A stretch of 54,016 bases of DNA from Robiginitomaculum sp. GTDB taxonomy: Bacteria > Pseudomonadota > Alphaproteobacteria > Caulobacterales > Maricaulaceae. Below, piece by piece: positions 8,625 through 17,093 of this stretch; within the stretch, counting starts at the first letter, position 1, and the number at the start of each line of letters is the position of its first letter. The notes under the pieces are model-generated. The model was not told the DNA's origin. It did not search any database and saw nothing but the letters and a program-made list of their open reading frames with translations. Position numbers and translations under genes: made by a program. Location: assembly GCA_021776565.1 (NCBI GenBank), contig JAJFFQ010000073.1, positions 1-54,016 on the forward strand. Direction: 5' to 3'.

Positions 8625-10040
8625 TTAAACCTCTCTTGGCAACACCAGTTCAAACACCGTGCCGCTTTTACCCGTTCTAAGAAGTGTAAGATCACCGCCA
8701 TGGGCGCGGGCCAGTTCGCGGGCAATGGCCAGCCCCAGACCAGAACCATCCTTGCGGGTGCTGGCACTAAAGGGTTTGAACAGCTTGCCGTGAAGTTTTT
8801 CAGGAATACCGGGGCCAGTATCGGCAAGGGTAAAGGCGAGCGTGTGTTCGTCCTCATTGGCCTTGGCAATTATTGTCCCACCCTTGCCCATGGCTTGCAC
8901 AGCATTGCGCATTAAATTAAGCACAATGCGGTGCAATTGGTCAGGGTCGGCATGAACAAAGACACTGTCGCTGACCCCGTTATCAAAGTTCACCCCGCAC
9001 GACCCGGAGCAGGCATCAGCGAAAGCATCGTTTAGCGTCGCGGCCAGTTTCACCTTGCCTTTATCGGGCCGTTTTTCTTCTGCTTTGCCAAACTGCAAGG
9101 TGCTTTGACATAGCGCCACCCCGCGATCAATGGCTCGCACCAGCCGCTCGCCCATGGTTCGTATTTTGGGGTCATCGGATATGGCCAACCGGTCAGAGAC
9201 CAGTTGCGCACTGGTCAGGATGTTGCGCAAATCATGGTTGATTTTTGCCACCGCTTCACCAAGAGCGGCCAGACGGTTTTTCTGTCCCAAAGCGGCGCGC
9301 AACTCGTTTTGCATTTTTGCCAAATCCTCCTCGGCCCGACCAATTTCATCAAGGCGACCAGAGGGTATAATCACACTTTGCGGGTTTTCCGGCGTTTTTT
9401 GAAAATCCGCCATGGCCAAAGATAAACGCCGCATGGGGCGCACAAAAAACAGGCTTAAAGCAGCATAAATCAATGATGCTGTGATAACAGAAATGATCGC
9501 CGAAAAAATAAGCGTGCGGATGGAAAAGGCGATCAGTTCATCGCGCAAATCGCTTTCAGGAACCAGCACATCAATGATGTCATTACTGCCCGGCCCCATG
9601 GTGTCTATAACGCGCAAAAATCGCTCTTTGGGCATGAACAGCGTATCGCAGGTATCGATGATCGCCTGGCTGGTAGAAGGGTTGCGCATATCCACCGTAT
9701 CATAGGGCATGTTCTGGCTCGGGGCGCGCAGGATCATTTCGGTAATGCCGTCGCGTTGCATACGTACTGCCTTAACCCCGGCAGTGGCCAAAAGCTGTGT
9801 CGCTATGTCATCGCTGACCTTCATATCCGGGGCCACCTCAACGGCAATGGCGGCAAGGCGAGCCGCATCTATGCGAGATTGCAGCCAATTACTGCGAAAC
9901 GCTGCCGCCGATGGCAGGAAGATCATAATTTCTGCCAGCATCACAAACAGCACGGTCAAAACCAGAAGCCGACGCCCCAGACTGCCTTGAACCTTTGGCG
10001 AGGTTTCCTGTTGTGCCTGATTTTGTGTTGCGTCGCTCAC
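8625..10040 (-). CDS. membrane sensor histidine kinase (orphan)
   Basis: A 471-residue two-component kinase. It has a first membrane helix at about 25-43, an extracytoplasmic sensor region at about 45-172, a second helix at about 176-200, a HAMP linker at about 200-250, and the phospho-acceptor His269 in AKINHDLRN. The ATPase domain has the N box around N379 (NLMRNAVQAM), G1 DTGPGIP (407-413) and G2 GSGLGLA (432-438). I prefer the GTG at 10040 because GGAGG lies just upstream; an in-frame ATG at 10067 is less well placed. No response regulator is adjacent, so its partner is elsewhere. Its 3' end stops two bases from the disrupted gene on the other strand. Confidence 0.88.
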   Translation of the reverse strand: MSDATQNQAQQETSPKVQGSLGRRLLVLTVLFVMLAEIMIFLPSAAAFRSNWLQSRIDAARLAAIAVEVAPDMKVSDDIATQLLATAGVKAVRMQRDGITEMILRAPSQNMPYDTVDMRNPSTSQAIIDTCDTLFMPKERFLRVIDTMGPGSNDIIDVLVPESDLRDELIAFSIRTLIFSAIISVITASLIYAALSLFFVRPMRRLSLAMADFQKTPENPQSVIIPSGRLDEIGRAEEDLAKMQNELRAALGQKNRLAALGEAVAKINHDLRNILTSAQLVSDRLAISDDPKIRTMGERLVRAIDRGVALCQSTLQFGKAEEKRPDKGKVKLAATLNDAFADACSGSCGVNFDNGVSDSVFVHADPDQLHRIVLNLMRNAVQAMGKGGTIIAKANEDEHTLAFTLADTGPGIPEKLHGKLFKPFSASTRKDGSGLGLAIARELARAHGGDLTLLRTGKSGTVFELVLPREV

Positions 10041-10100
10041 CCATGACCTCCATGACCAAGTATACATCTCGTGCAGTTTTGCGAAAGCGAAAGAGCAGTA

Positions 10101-10820
10101 TTATCTATTTTTGTCTTTGCGAAAATACCGGATGACAAATGGCAGGAGCGCCAATGAGGCAAATCCAGCAAAAACAGCCGGTATTTTGGGTTGGGTGAAA
10201 AAACGCATATCCAGCGATCCGCCATCTTGCAATATATCACCTGCCGTTTGCCCAAGAGCGGCAAACAGAAATGATGACGGGATCAGCCCGATGGCACTGG
10301 CTGCTGCAAATGTTCGCACGTTCACATGAAAAGCACCGGCGGCCATATTGACCGCAAAAAACGGCAAGGGCATAAGCCGTAAAATGATGATATAGCTAAA
10401 AGCATTGCGCTCAAACCCTGCTTTGAAACGCGCATATTGGCTTTCTCTTTTGGCTGTTTTTGACGGATCCAGCGCCGTGCGTGCTGCCAAAAATGCCAAT
10501 GTCGCACCAAGAATTGCAGATACCCAGCTTAAAACCCCGCCCAAAACCCAGCCAAACAGCAAACCACCAGGCAAGCTCATCCATAATGAGGCCGGCACCG
10601 AAATGGCAACAATCCCAACATAGACCCCGACAAAGACCAGCGCGCTCAACAAGGGGTGTTCAGCACGCCAGGCCATAATGGTGTCAAAGTTTTTGGCAAA
10701 CCCCCGAGTGCCAAGATAATCATCAAGTCCCAGACCATAAAAACCCATCAACCCCAGAGCAATAAAAACGAGCGGGCCAAACCGGCGTAACAGTCTGATG
10801 TATGTGGGGGTTTGAGGCAT
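10101..10820 (-). CDS. TVP38/TMEM64 (DedA-like) membrane protein
   Basis: A 239-residue protein with about six hydrophobic segments and the SNARE-associated/VTT domain signature: a glycine-rich region with LWMSLPGGLLFGWVLGG, a basic YARFKAGF stretch, then RLMPLPFFAVNMAAG and a short basic C-terminus. Family members are thought to move or flip lipids; the role of bacterial TVP38 proteins is not settled. It lies 60 bp upstream of the kinase gene on the same strand, so the two could be cotranscribed. Confidence 0.85.
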   Translation of the reverse strand: MPQTPTYIRLLRRFGPLVFIALGLMGFYGLGLDDYLGTRGFAKNFDTIMAWRAEHPLLSALVFVGVYVGIVAISVPASLWMSLPGGLLFGWVLGGVLSWVSAILGATLAFLAARTALDPSKTAKRESQYARFKAGFERNAFSYIIILRLMPLPFFAVNMAAGAFHVNVRTFAAASAIGLIPSSFLFAALGQTAGDILQDGGSLDMRFFTQPKIPAVFAGFASLALLPFVIRYFRKDKNR

Positions 10821-10843
10821 GTATTTCCTGTCATTATCCAGCT

Positions 10844-11110
10844 TAGGTCATAGACTCATAAACAGGGTCAAAATGGCGCGTCAAACCGCTAAACCATGCC
10901 AGAAGAAGGCCGCAAAGCGTACCTTGGGTACGGTTAAGACCTTCGACGCCGCAGGGTGACGCGGGTTGCGTGTCCGAAGCTGTATGACCAATTTTCCCGG
11001 CTAATGTGTCGCAGGCTCTTGAAAACCATGGGGTTTCCTGCGTCCCTGCTCCTGTTATCCAAACAAATTGCTTCATACCATGTTGATCCTGTTTATGAGT
11101 CTATGACCTA
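10844..11110. repeat. 267-bp inverted-repeat element upstream of rpmH
   Basis: The arms 10844-10871 and 11083-11110 are inverted repeats of 28 bp with one mismatch, centred on TAGACTCATAAACAG; similarity continues a few bases inward through ATGG. About 210 bp lie between the arms and contain smaller palindromes such as GTACCTTGGGTAC. No convincing gene lies inside. The form suggests a MITE-like or REP-derived element without a transposase. The remaining bases to rpmH (11111-11201) probably hold its promoter. Confidence 0.65.
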
Positions 11111-11201
11111 TAGTTTCAGTAAGACGCTTGACTGTGCGCGGATGCATAGCGTATTAGCCGCCGCTCGTTCGCAATCATGCACCACCCGTGGAGACAAGCC
11201 C

Positions 11202-11336
11202 GTGAAACGCACATACCAGCCCAGTAATCTTGTGCGCAAGCGCCGTCATGGTTTTCGTGCACGCATGGCCACCAAAGCCGGTCGTCTGGTTCTGGCCCGT
11301 CGCCGCGCCCGTGGCCGCAAAACCCTAAGCGCGTAA
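11202..11336 (+). CDS. rpmH: 50S ribosomal protein L34
   Basis: 44 residues, the standard L34 length. It begins [18 protein letters not shown] and ends with the basic [12 protein letters not shown] tail. The start codon is GTG at 11202, with GGAG a few bases upstream. It binds 23S rRNA in the large subunit. rnpA follows after 5 nt, the near-universal order. Confidence 0.98.
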   Translation: MKRTYQPSNLVRKRRHGFRARMATKAGRLVLARRRARGRKTLSA

Positions 11337-11341
11337 ACGCC

Positions 11342-11713
11342 TTGGCGCCAGAGCGTCTAAAAGTTCGCAAAGACTTCCTGTTTGTTGCCAAAGGCTCATT
11401 CAGCGCCCGTCCGGGTGTTGTGGTACAGGCACGTCCATCTCATGCTGCGGGCGAACAATGTCGCATCGGCTTCACCGCCAGCCGCAAGGTTGGCAACGCC
11501 ATTGCCCGCAATCGCTGCAAAAGACGTCTGCGCGAAGCGGCACGTACACTTTTACCCCTTTATGGACAGCCCGGTTGGGACTATGTGTTCATCGCCAGGG
11601 TAGGTACCCGGCCTCGGCCTTGGCAAGCATTGCTTAAGGATGTCAAAGGGGCATTGTTAAGCGTATCAAAAAAAGGGGTTGAAAATGCCTCTGCCACTCA
11701 TCGACGCGCGTGA
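11342..11713 (+). CDS. rnpA: ribonuclease P protein component
   Basis: Protein subunit of RNase P, which helps the catalytic RNA remove 5' leaders from tRNA precursors. The 123-residue product opens ERLKVRKDFLFVAKG and contains the family hallmark ARNRCKRRLREAAR (about 57-70). The start is taken as TTG at 11342, five bases after the rpmH stop; no ATG or GTG gives the conserved N-terminus. The YidD gene often found between rnpA and yidC is missing: only 36 bp separate them. Confidence 0.95.
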   Translation: MAPERLKVRKDFLFVAKGSFSARPGVVVQARPSHAAGEQCRIGFTASRKVGNAIARNRCKRRLREAARTLLPLYGQPGWDYVFIARVGTRPRPWQALLKDVKGALLSVSKKGVENASATHRRA

Positions 11714-11749
11714 ATTTCGCGCGACCCACAGTTCAAGGAATTTTCACCA

Positions 11750-13573
11750 ATGGGCGAACAACGTAACCTTTTCCTCGCCATCGGTCTGGCCCTTGGGGTT
11801 TTGCTGATTTATCAAATGCTGGTGATTGACCCGGCGGCCCGGCGTCAACGCGCCGCACAGGACGCCGCCGCACAAGCGCAAAACACGGCGCCAGTGCAAA
11901 ATGGTGTTGAAGTGGATAATGCACCTGTGGCGCTAAACCGCGAAGACGCCATTAGCGCCCATTCGCGTGTGCGTATTGAAACACCATCGCTTGATGGATC
12001 CATCAACCTTGATGGTGCACGGTTTGATGATCTTTTTCTGCGCCAGTTTCGCACCCATCTTGACCCGGCAAGTGCCGAGGTTCTGTTATTGGATCCACGT
12101 AAATCCAAAGGCGGGTATTTTGCCAATTTTGGTTGGCGCGCTGCCGATGACGGTGCCAACAACACCTTGCCTGGCCTGAATACACACTGGACACTGGTTT
12201 CGGGTGAGGTTTTGACACCGCAAACCCCGGTGACCTTGCAATATCGTTCATCCGAAGACCTGGTTTTTGAACGCATTATCAGTGTCGATGAGCAATATAT
12301 GTTCACCATTGCCGACACCGTGCGCAATGAAGGAACCACAACCCGCACCCTTGCGCCAAATGGCCTTGTGCGTCGATACGGCAACCCCACTGAATTGTCA
12401 GAAAATGCCAGCCGCGAAGAAAAAATGAAAAACCGATCCGGCTTTATTTTGCATCAGGGCGCGGTTGGTGTCATTGGCGAAAAAGTGCTGGAGATTAAAT
12501 ATCGCAAACTGCTCAAGGATGGCGGTGCCAAAAACACCGGTGCTGGCGGTTGGCTGGGCTTTACCGACAAGTATTGGCTATCGGCCATGGTACCACCGCA
12601 GGACGCGGCCATTGACGCCGATATTCGCACCTTTACCGGCGGCGCGGGCGATACCATATTTGAAACCGCTTACAAACTCGACGCCCGGACAATCACACCG
12701 GGACAAAGCATATCTGTAGAGCAGAAATTTTTTGCCGGCGCCAAGCAGTATAAAGTCCTGCAAGCCTATCAGGAAAACCTTGGTATTACCCGCTTTGATA
12801 TGGCCATTGACTGGGGCATTTTCTGGTTTTTGACGCGGCCATATTTTAATGCGCTTGATTTCTTTTACGGGCTTGTTGGCAATTTTGGCATTGCCATTTT
12901 ATTACTGACCGCTGCGATCAAGGTCATTTTCTTTCCCATTGCCAACCGCTCTTACGCCTCGATGGCGCGCATGAAGGCCTTGCAACCAAAAATGGAAGAA
13001 CTTCGAGCGCAATTCAAAGATGATCCACAGCGTATGCAGCAGGAAACCATGGCGCTTTACAAGCGTGAAAAGGTCAATCCCGTTGGTGGCTGTCTGCCCA
13101 TGTTATTGCAAATCCCGATTTTTTACGCGCTTTATAAAACCCTTTATATCTCTATCGAAATGCGCCATGCTCCTTTCTTTGGCTGGATCAAGGATTTGTC
13201 AGCGCCAGATCCCACCCATCTCGGCAATCTATTCGGACTGATCCCCTGGGATCCGACCCTTATACCCGTGCTGGGTGCAGTGCTCGCTGTTGGCGTATGG
13301 CCGCTGTTGATGGGTATAACCATGGGCGCGCAGCAATTGCTTAACCCGCCCGCGCCAGATCCGATGCAGCGGCGTATTTTTGCCTTCATGCCGGTGATCT
13401 TCACCATCATGCTGGCACCGTTTGCTGCCGGGCTGGTGATTTACTGGGCATGGAACAATTTCCTCTCGCTTATCCAGCAATACTACATCACCCGTAAAAA
13501 CGGCGTGGAAACTCCGTTCGACAAATACCTGGTAAAACTGCTGGGCAAGATGGGCAAGGGAGAGGCGCGCTGA
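11750..13573 (+). CDS. yidC: membrane protein insertase YidC
   Basis: Inserts and folds inner-membrane proteins, alone or with SecYEG. The 607-residue product has the Gram-negative layout: an N-terminal helix ([19 protein letters not shown]), a large periplasmic domain at about 80-350, then five helices in the conserved 60KD_IMP domain starting near [16 protein letters not shown] and including [20 protein letters not shown]. An AAGGAA ribosome binding site precedes the ATG. The downstream yihA overlaps its last bases, so the two are translationally linked. Confidence 0.98.
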   Translation: MGEQRNLFLAIGLALGVLLIYQMLVIDPAARRQRAAQDAAAQAQNTAPVQNGVEVDNAPVALNREDAISAHSRVRIETPSLDGSINLDGARFDDLFLRQFRTHLDPASAEVLLLDPRKSKGGYFANFGWRAADDGANNTLPGLNTHWTLVSGEVLTPQTPVTLQYRSSEDLVFERIISVDEQYMFTIADTVRNEGTTTRTLAPNGLVRRYGNPTELSENASREEKMKNRSGFILHQGAVGVIGEKVLEIKYRKLLKDGGAKNTGAGGWLGFTDKYWLSAMVPPQDAAIDADIRTFTGGAGDTIFETAYKLDARTITPGQSISVEQKFFAGAKQYKVLQAYQENLGITRFDMAIDWGIFWFLTRPYFNALDFFYGLVGNFGIAILLLTAAIKVIFFPIANRSYASMARMKALQPKMEELRAQFKDDPQRMQQETMALYKREKVNPVGGCLPMLLQIPIFYALYKTLYISIEMRHAPFFGWIKDLSAPDPTHLGNLFGLIPWDPTLIPVLGAVLAVGVWPLLMGITMGAQQLLNPPAPDPMQRRIFAFMPVIFTIMLAPFAAGLVIYWAWNNFLSLIQQYYITRKNGVETPFDKYLVKLLGKMGKGEAR

Positions 13574-14205
13574 ACATTGATGCCTTTGAGCCGAATGAGC
13601 TGGATGCTGCACGGGTTTTCTTCTCCGGGCCATGTGAATTTGTGCTGGGCGCTGTATCCCTTGACACCCTGCCATCTGGCGACATGCCCGAAGTGGCCTT
13701 TGCCGGACGCTCAAATGTTGGCAAGTCCAGCCTGCTTAACGCGCTGACCAACCGCAAAAACCTGGCACGGTCATCCAATACGCCCGGGCGCACCCGGGAG
13801 CTGAATTTCTTTAATCTTGACGAACGCCTCATGCTGGCTGACCTACCGGGCTATGGTTATGCCCGTGCCTCCAAATCCGCCATTGCGCAATGGAGTGCGC
13901 TGACCCGGGATTATTTGCGCGGTCGGGCCGCTTTGCGCCGGGTATTTGTTCTGGTGGATAGTCGCCACGGCATAAAGGCCAGCGATCTCACGGTTATGGA
14001 TATGCTTGATGAAGCCGCCGCCGTTTACCAGATTGTTTTAACCAAGCTTGATAAAATCAAAATGAATGAACGCAATAAAGTGTTGGCAAACACCATCAAA
14101 GCCATCGAAAAACGCCCGGCAGCATTTCCACGGGTGGCCGCGGTTTCCGCGATCAAGGGCCATGGTATGGCAGAACTACGCGCTGATGTTTTCTCTCTGG
14201 TCTAG
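13570..14205 (+). CDS. yihA: ribosome biogenesis GTP-binding protein YihA/YsxC (EngB)
   Basis: A TRAFAC GTPase needed for 50S subunit assembly. The G1 loop is GRSNVGKSS, followed by G2-like [12 protein letters not shown]3 DLPGYGYA, G4 TKLDK and G5 SAIKG. The conserved N-terminal segment [16 protein letters not shown] lies upstream of the first GTG (13642), and no ATG, GTG or TTG exists in that part of the frame. The best-placed initiator is the CTG at 13570, which overlaps the yidC stop as CTGA and sits 5-6 nt after GGGAGAGG. That gives 211 residues. ATT at 13576 is an alternative. The gene call is certain, the start is inferred. Confidence 0.93.
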   Translation: MNIDAFEPNELDAARVFFSGPCEFVLGAVSLDTLPSGDMPEVAFAGRSNVGKSSLLNALTNRKNLARSSNTPGRTRELNFFNLDERLMLADLPGYGYARASKSAIAQWSALTRDYLRGRAALRRVFVLVDSRHGIKASDLTVMDMLDEAAAVYQIVLTKLDKIKMNERNKVLANTIKAIEKRPAAFPRVAAVSAIKGHGMAELRADVFSLV

Positions 14206-14256
14206 GGCCGCAAATCGGTTTACCCTGACGGGCCAACAGCATTTGGCGAGCCGTGT

Positions 14257-15297
14257 ATGCGCACACATATTTTTATAGTTCAGTTTTTTGTTTTTTGGCT
14301 TCTTGTCCTTGCCTCCACCTTGATGCCCGGGCGCGCCCGGGCTATCGGACAAGAGGTTTGCAACGAAACCAGCTATATCATTTATTTGGCAACCGGTATT
14401 CCTCAAGGCAAGACAATTCGCACCGAAGGGTGGGTACGCCTGCGCCCGGGACAATGCCGCATTGTTTTGCCCGCCCCCTTTGGTGATGCGCCGCATTTTG
14501 CCTATGGATATTCCTCGGAAATTCATGCCGGTGGACGCCAGCAATGGGGCGGACGCGAGGACTTGTGCGTTGACCTTAGTGGTAATTTTTCTTTGGATGG
14601 GCGGGGCAATTGCGCCGAGCTGGGACTTGAGGATCGCAAGTTTAATCTCATCAATGTTAATCCGCCTGATGGTGGGCGCACAATTATGTCGGAACCGGCA
14701 AACTTTGGCACCCGCGCCGAACTGGCCGGTATACAACGTCTGCTCAAGGATAACGGCTATGCCATGCGTGTTGTTGACGGCTATGACGGGCGGCGTACAC
14801 GCTCAGCCATACGAAAATTTCTCAGCAACCGTAAAATCTCACCGCGACCTGAAAACATGAAACTGATTGACGCTCTGGAAGCAGCCGCACGCGAAACCCT
14901 GGCACAAACTGGCCTGCGGGTGTGCAACAAGACAACAATGCCAGTATGGACGGCCTATGGGCGGCGCAAGGCAAAGGCCTGGGAAAGCCGGGGATGGTGG
15001 AGCATTGCCCCGGGCGCCTGCACCTCTCTTATATCAGGATTGCTGGCAGATAAGGAGATATACTTTTACGCCGGGCTTGTGCAAAACAACGCAGAGCACC
15101 CACTGGCAAGTGCCAGGGAAAAGTTTTGTGTATCGGATATTTTATTTGCCATTGATGGGCGGCGAAAATGTACGGATCGTGGTTATTATGAGCGAAATTT
15201 CGCACTTTATAAAAATGTTGGCGGCAAGGGCATCACCATCACCCTGACGGCCAATGATTTTGCCAAGGCAGATATTCTTGCGGGGCTGCGTCGATGA
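14257..15297 (+). CDS. secreted protein with two DUF1036 domains and a central peptidoglycan-binding-like region
   Basis: A 346-residue protein with a signal peptide (hydrophobic stretch ending around ARA-IGQE, residue 30). Two DUF1036 domains can be seen: one from VCNETSYIIYLATG to about residue 120 and another from VCNKTTMPVWTAYG (about 222) to about 330, each with a W-rich centre and conserved cysteines (GQCRI, GACTSL). Between them lies ELAGIQRLLKDNGY...VDGYDGRRTRSAI, which fits a PG_binding_1-like helical repeat. DUF1036 proteins are typical of alphaproteobacteria and of unknown function. The stop overlaps the next gene as ATGA, suggesting one transcript with the HAD gene and dapD. Confidence 0.8.
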   Translation: MRTHIFIVQFFVFWLLVLASTLMPGRARAIGQEVCNETSYIIYLATGIPQGKTIRTEGWVRLRPGQCRIVLPAPFGDAPHFAYGYSSEIHAGGRQQWGGREDLCVDLSGNFSLDGRGNCAELGLEDRKFNLINVNPPDGGRTIMSEPANFGTRAELAGIQRLLKDNGYAMRVVDGYDGRRTRSAIRKFLSNRKISPRPENMKLIDALEAAARETLAQTGLRVCNKTTMPVWTAYGRRKAKAWESRGWWSIAPGACTSLISGLLADKEIYFYAGLVQNNAEHPLASAREKFCVSDILFAIDGRRKCTDRGYYERNFALYKNVGGKGITITLTANDFAKADILAGLRR

Positions 15298-15992
15298 AAA
15301 CCAGGTTACGTCAAACCCGTGATTGGGTGTTTGATCTTGATAATACGCTATACCCGCCAGAATCTGATCTGTTTGCCCAGATCGACCGGCGGATGACGCA
15401 ATATGTTTCTGAACTACTTGGTCTGCCACCCGATCAGGCGCGCAAGATACAAAAGGCCTGGTACGCCGAACACGGCACAACCATGAGCGGCCTGATAAAC
15501 AATCATGATATAGAGCCGGACAGCTATCTCGATTTTGTTCATGACATTGATTTAACGCCGTTGAATGTTGACCCTGAGCTTCATGGCGCAATTGCTGCCC
15601 TGCCAGGGCGCAAAATCGTCTTCACCAATGGTTCACGGGGTCATGCCAGTCGCGTTCTAGGTGCGCGGGGGCTGGATGGTATTTTTGACGAAATTATCGG
15701 CATTGAAGACACCGGTTATGTGCCAAAGCCGCAACCGCTTGCCTATGCGCATTTGCTCGACACAGTAAATGTCAAACCAGAACGTGCCGCCTTTATCGAG
15801 GACATGGCCCGCAATCTTGAACCGGCCCATGCTTTGGGGTTTGTCACTATATTGGTACATTCGCAAAAAGACTGGAGCCATGAGCCGGAAGGCGCTCGTC
15901 CGGCCAGTGCTGATGATAAACATGAGTATGTGCATTTCACCACCGGTGATCTGGCCGGTTTTCTGGTCGATGCCATCAAAGAAAAGGGATAA
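15294..15992 (+). CDS. HAD-family pyrimidine 5'-nucleotidase-like phosphatase
   Basis: 232 residues. HAD motif I is FDLDNTLYP (about 14-22), motif II VFTNGS, motif III the lysine in VPKPQP, and motif [10 protein letters not shown]. The DLDNTLYP form and helical cap place it with the PYR1/SDT1-like pyrimidine 5'-nucleotidases that remove phosphate from UMP or CMP-type nucleotides. In many alphaproteobacteria this gene precedes dapD, as here, with only 7 bp between. Start ATG 15294 overlaps the preceding stop. Confidence 0.87.
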   Translation: MKTRLRQTRDWVFDLDNTLYPPESDLFAQIDRRMTQYVSELLGLPPDQARKIQKAWYAEHGTTMSGLINNHDIEPDSYLDFVHDIDLTPLNVDPELHGAIAALPGRKIVFTNGSRGHASRVLGARGLDGIFDEIIGIEDTGYVPKPQPLAYAHLLDTVNVKPERAAFIEDMARNLEPAHALGFVTILVHSQKDWSHEPEGARPASADDKHEYVHFTTGDLAGFLVDAIKEKG

Positions 15993-15999
15993 TTCTGTA

Positions 16000-16812
16000 A
16001 TGGATACAGAACAGCTTGAATTTGCAATCCACGCTATTTGGGATAACAATGATACCAGCCCTGAAGCAAAAGCCAGTGTGAAACTGGCCATAAAGGCGCT
16101 GGATCAGGGGGCGCTTCGGGTTGCCGAGCCAGATGATGCCGGGGGTTGGGTCACTCATGCCTGGCTTAAAAAGGCAGTCTTGTTAAGTTTTAAACTCAAC
16201 GACATGCAGGTTTTTGAACAACCCGGTTTTGGTAATGCCTGGGACAAAGTGGCGTTAAAGACCACGGGTTGGGACAAGGATACATTTACCCGGGCAGGAT
16301 TTCGTATGGTGCCCCCCGCCACGGTGCGCCACGGTGCCTATATTGCGCCAGGCGCTGTGCTGATGCCATCTTATGTCAATATCGGTGCCTGGGTAGGTAC
16401 AGGAACCATGGTTGATACCTGGGCCTCCATTGGCTCTTGCGCGCAAATTGGCGCCCATTGCCATATCTCGGCCGGTACAGGCATTGGCGGGGTTCTGGAG
16501 CCCTTGCAGGACAACCCGGTCATCATCGAGGATAATGTGTTTATTGGTGCTCGTTCAGAGGTGGTCGAAGGGGTGATTGTGCGCACTGGTTCGGTTTTGG
16601 CCATGGGGGTATTTATCACCAAAAGTACCAAAATTGTCGACCGGGCGAGCGGCGAAATTCACTATGGCGAAGTGCCACCGTTTTCAGTGGTGGTTCCCGG
16701 CACCCTGCCTGATCCAAAAGGCGGGCCATCCCTGGCTTGTGCGGTGATTGTAAAAACCGTGGATGAGCGCACCCGCTCCAAAACCGCAATCAACGATTTG
16801 TTGCGTGAATAG
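16000..16812 (+). CDS. dapD: 2,3,4,5-tetrahydropyridine-2,6-dicarboxylate N-succinyltransferase
   Basis: Fourth-stage enzyme of the succinylase route to meso-diaminopimelate and lysine; transfers succinyl from succinyl-CoA to tetrahydrodipicolinate. The 270-residue product matches the family length. A helical N-terminal domain is followed by a left-handed beta-helix with hexapeptide repeats ([47 protein letters not shown]). Start ATG 16000 follows the HAD gene closely. The dapE gene that often comes next is absent; instead a MITE-like element lies directly downstream. Confidence 0.97.
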   Translation: MDTEQLEFAIHAIWDNNDTSPEAKASVKLAIKALDQGALRVAEPDDAGGWVTHAWLKKAVLLSFKLNDMQVFEQPGFGNAWDKVALKTTGWDKDTFTRAGFRMVPPATVRHGAYIAPGAVLMPSYVNIGAWVGTGTMVDTWASIGSCAQIGAHCHISAGTGIGGVLEPLQDNPVIIEDNVFIGARSEVVEGVIVRTGSVLAMGVFITKSTKIVDRASGEIHYGEVPPFSVVVPGTLPDPKGGPSLACAVIVKTVDERTRSKTAINDLLRE

Positions 16813-16849
16813 TTTTGCCTTTAGATCATATCTGCGAAATGAGACAAAT

Positions 16850-17073
16850 TGTCATTACCCGGTTTATCCCACTATTGTCCGGTTTATATTTTTCCCGGGT
16901 CAAGAATAATAATACACACAATTTGTTCGTGTAAAAAAGGCTGTTCGGGACAGGGCTTCGTTCCCTCAGTTTTATCCTCCCCCGCTCCTTCGACAAGCTC
17001 AGGATGAGGGCAGGGGAGGAAAACAAAAATAATGGCTAAACCGGACAGTAGTGGAACAAGTCCGACAATGACA
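16850..17073. mobile_element. MITE-like element, copy 1 (224 bp)
   Basis: The ends form an extended inverted repeat: TGTCATT at the left and AATGACA at the right, with the strongest arms at 16869-16886 (CCACTATTGTCCGGTTTA) and 17037-17054 (TAAACCGGACAGTAGTGG). Inside are an AT-rich stretch and a 44-bp G/C-rich hairpin core at 16976-17019 containing CTTCGACAAGCTCAGG. No transposase is encoded, so it would be non-autonomous. Related copies lie at 26.3 and 44.3 kb. It sits between the 3' ends of dapD and the convergent carboxypeptidase gene. Confidence 0.75.
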
Positions 17074-17093
17074 GCAAATGTAAATTAACCCCT

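Noticed and set aside
10843-11201. Open frames on both strands inside the inverted-repeat element
   Set aside because: They read through the repeat arms (FDPVYESMT on either strand), lack ribosome binding sites and have no family features.
16813-17093. dapE remnant after dapD
   Set aside because: The segment consists of the MITE-like element and short flanks; no M20 peptidase residues can be read in any frame.
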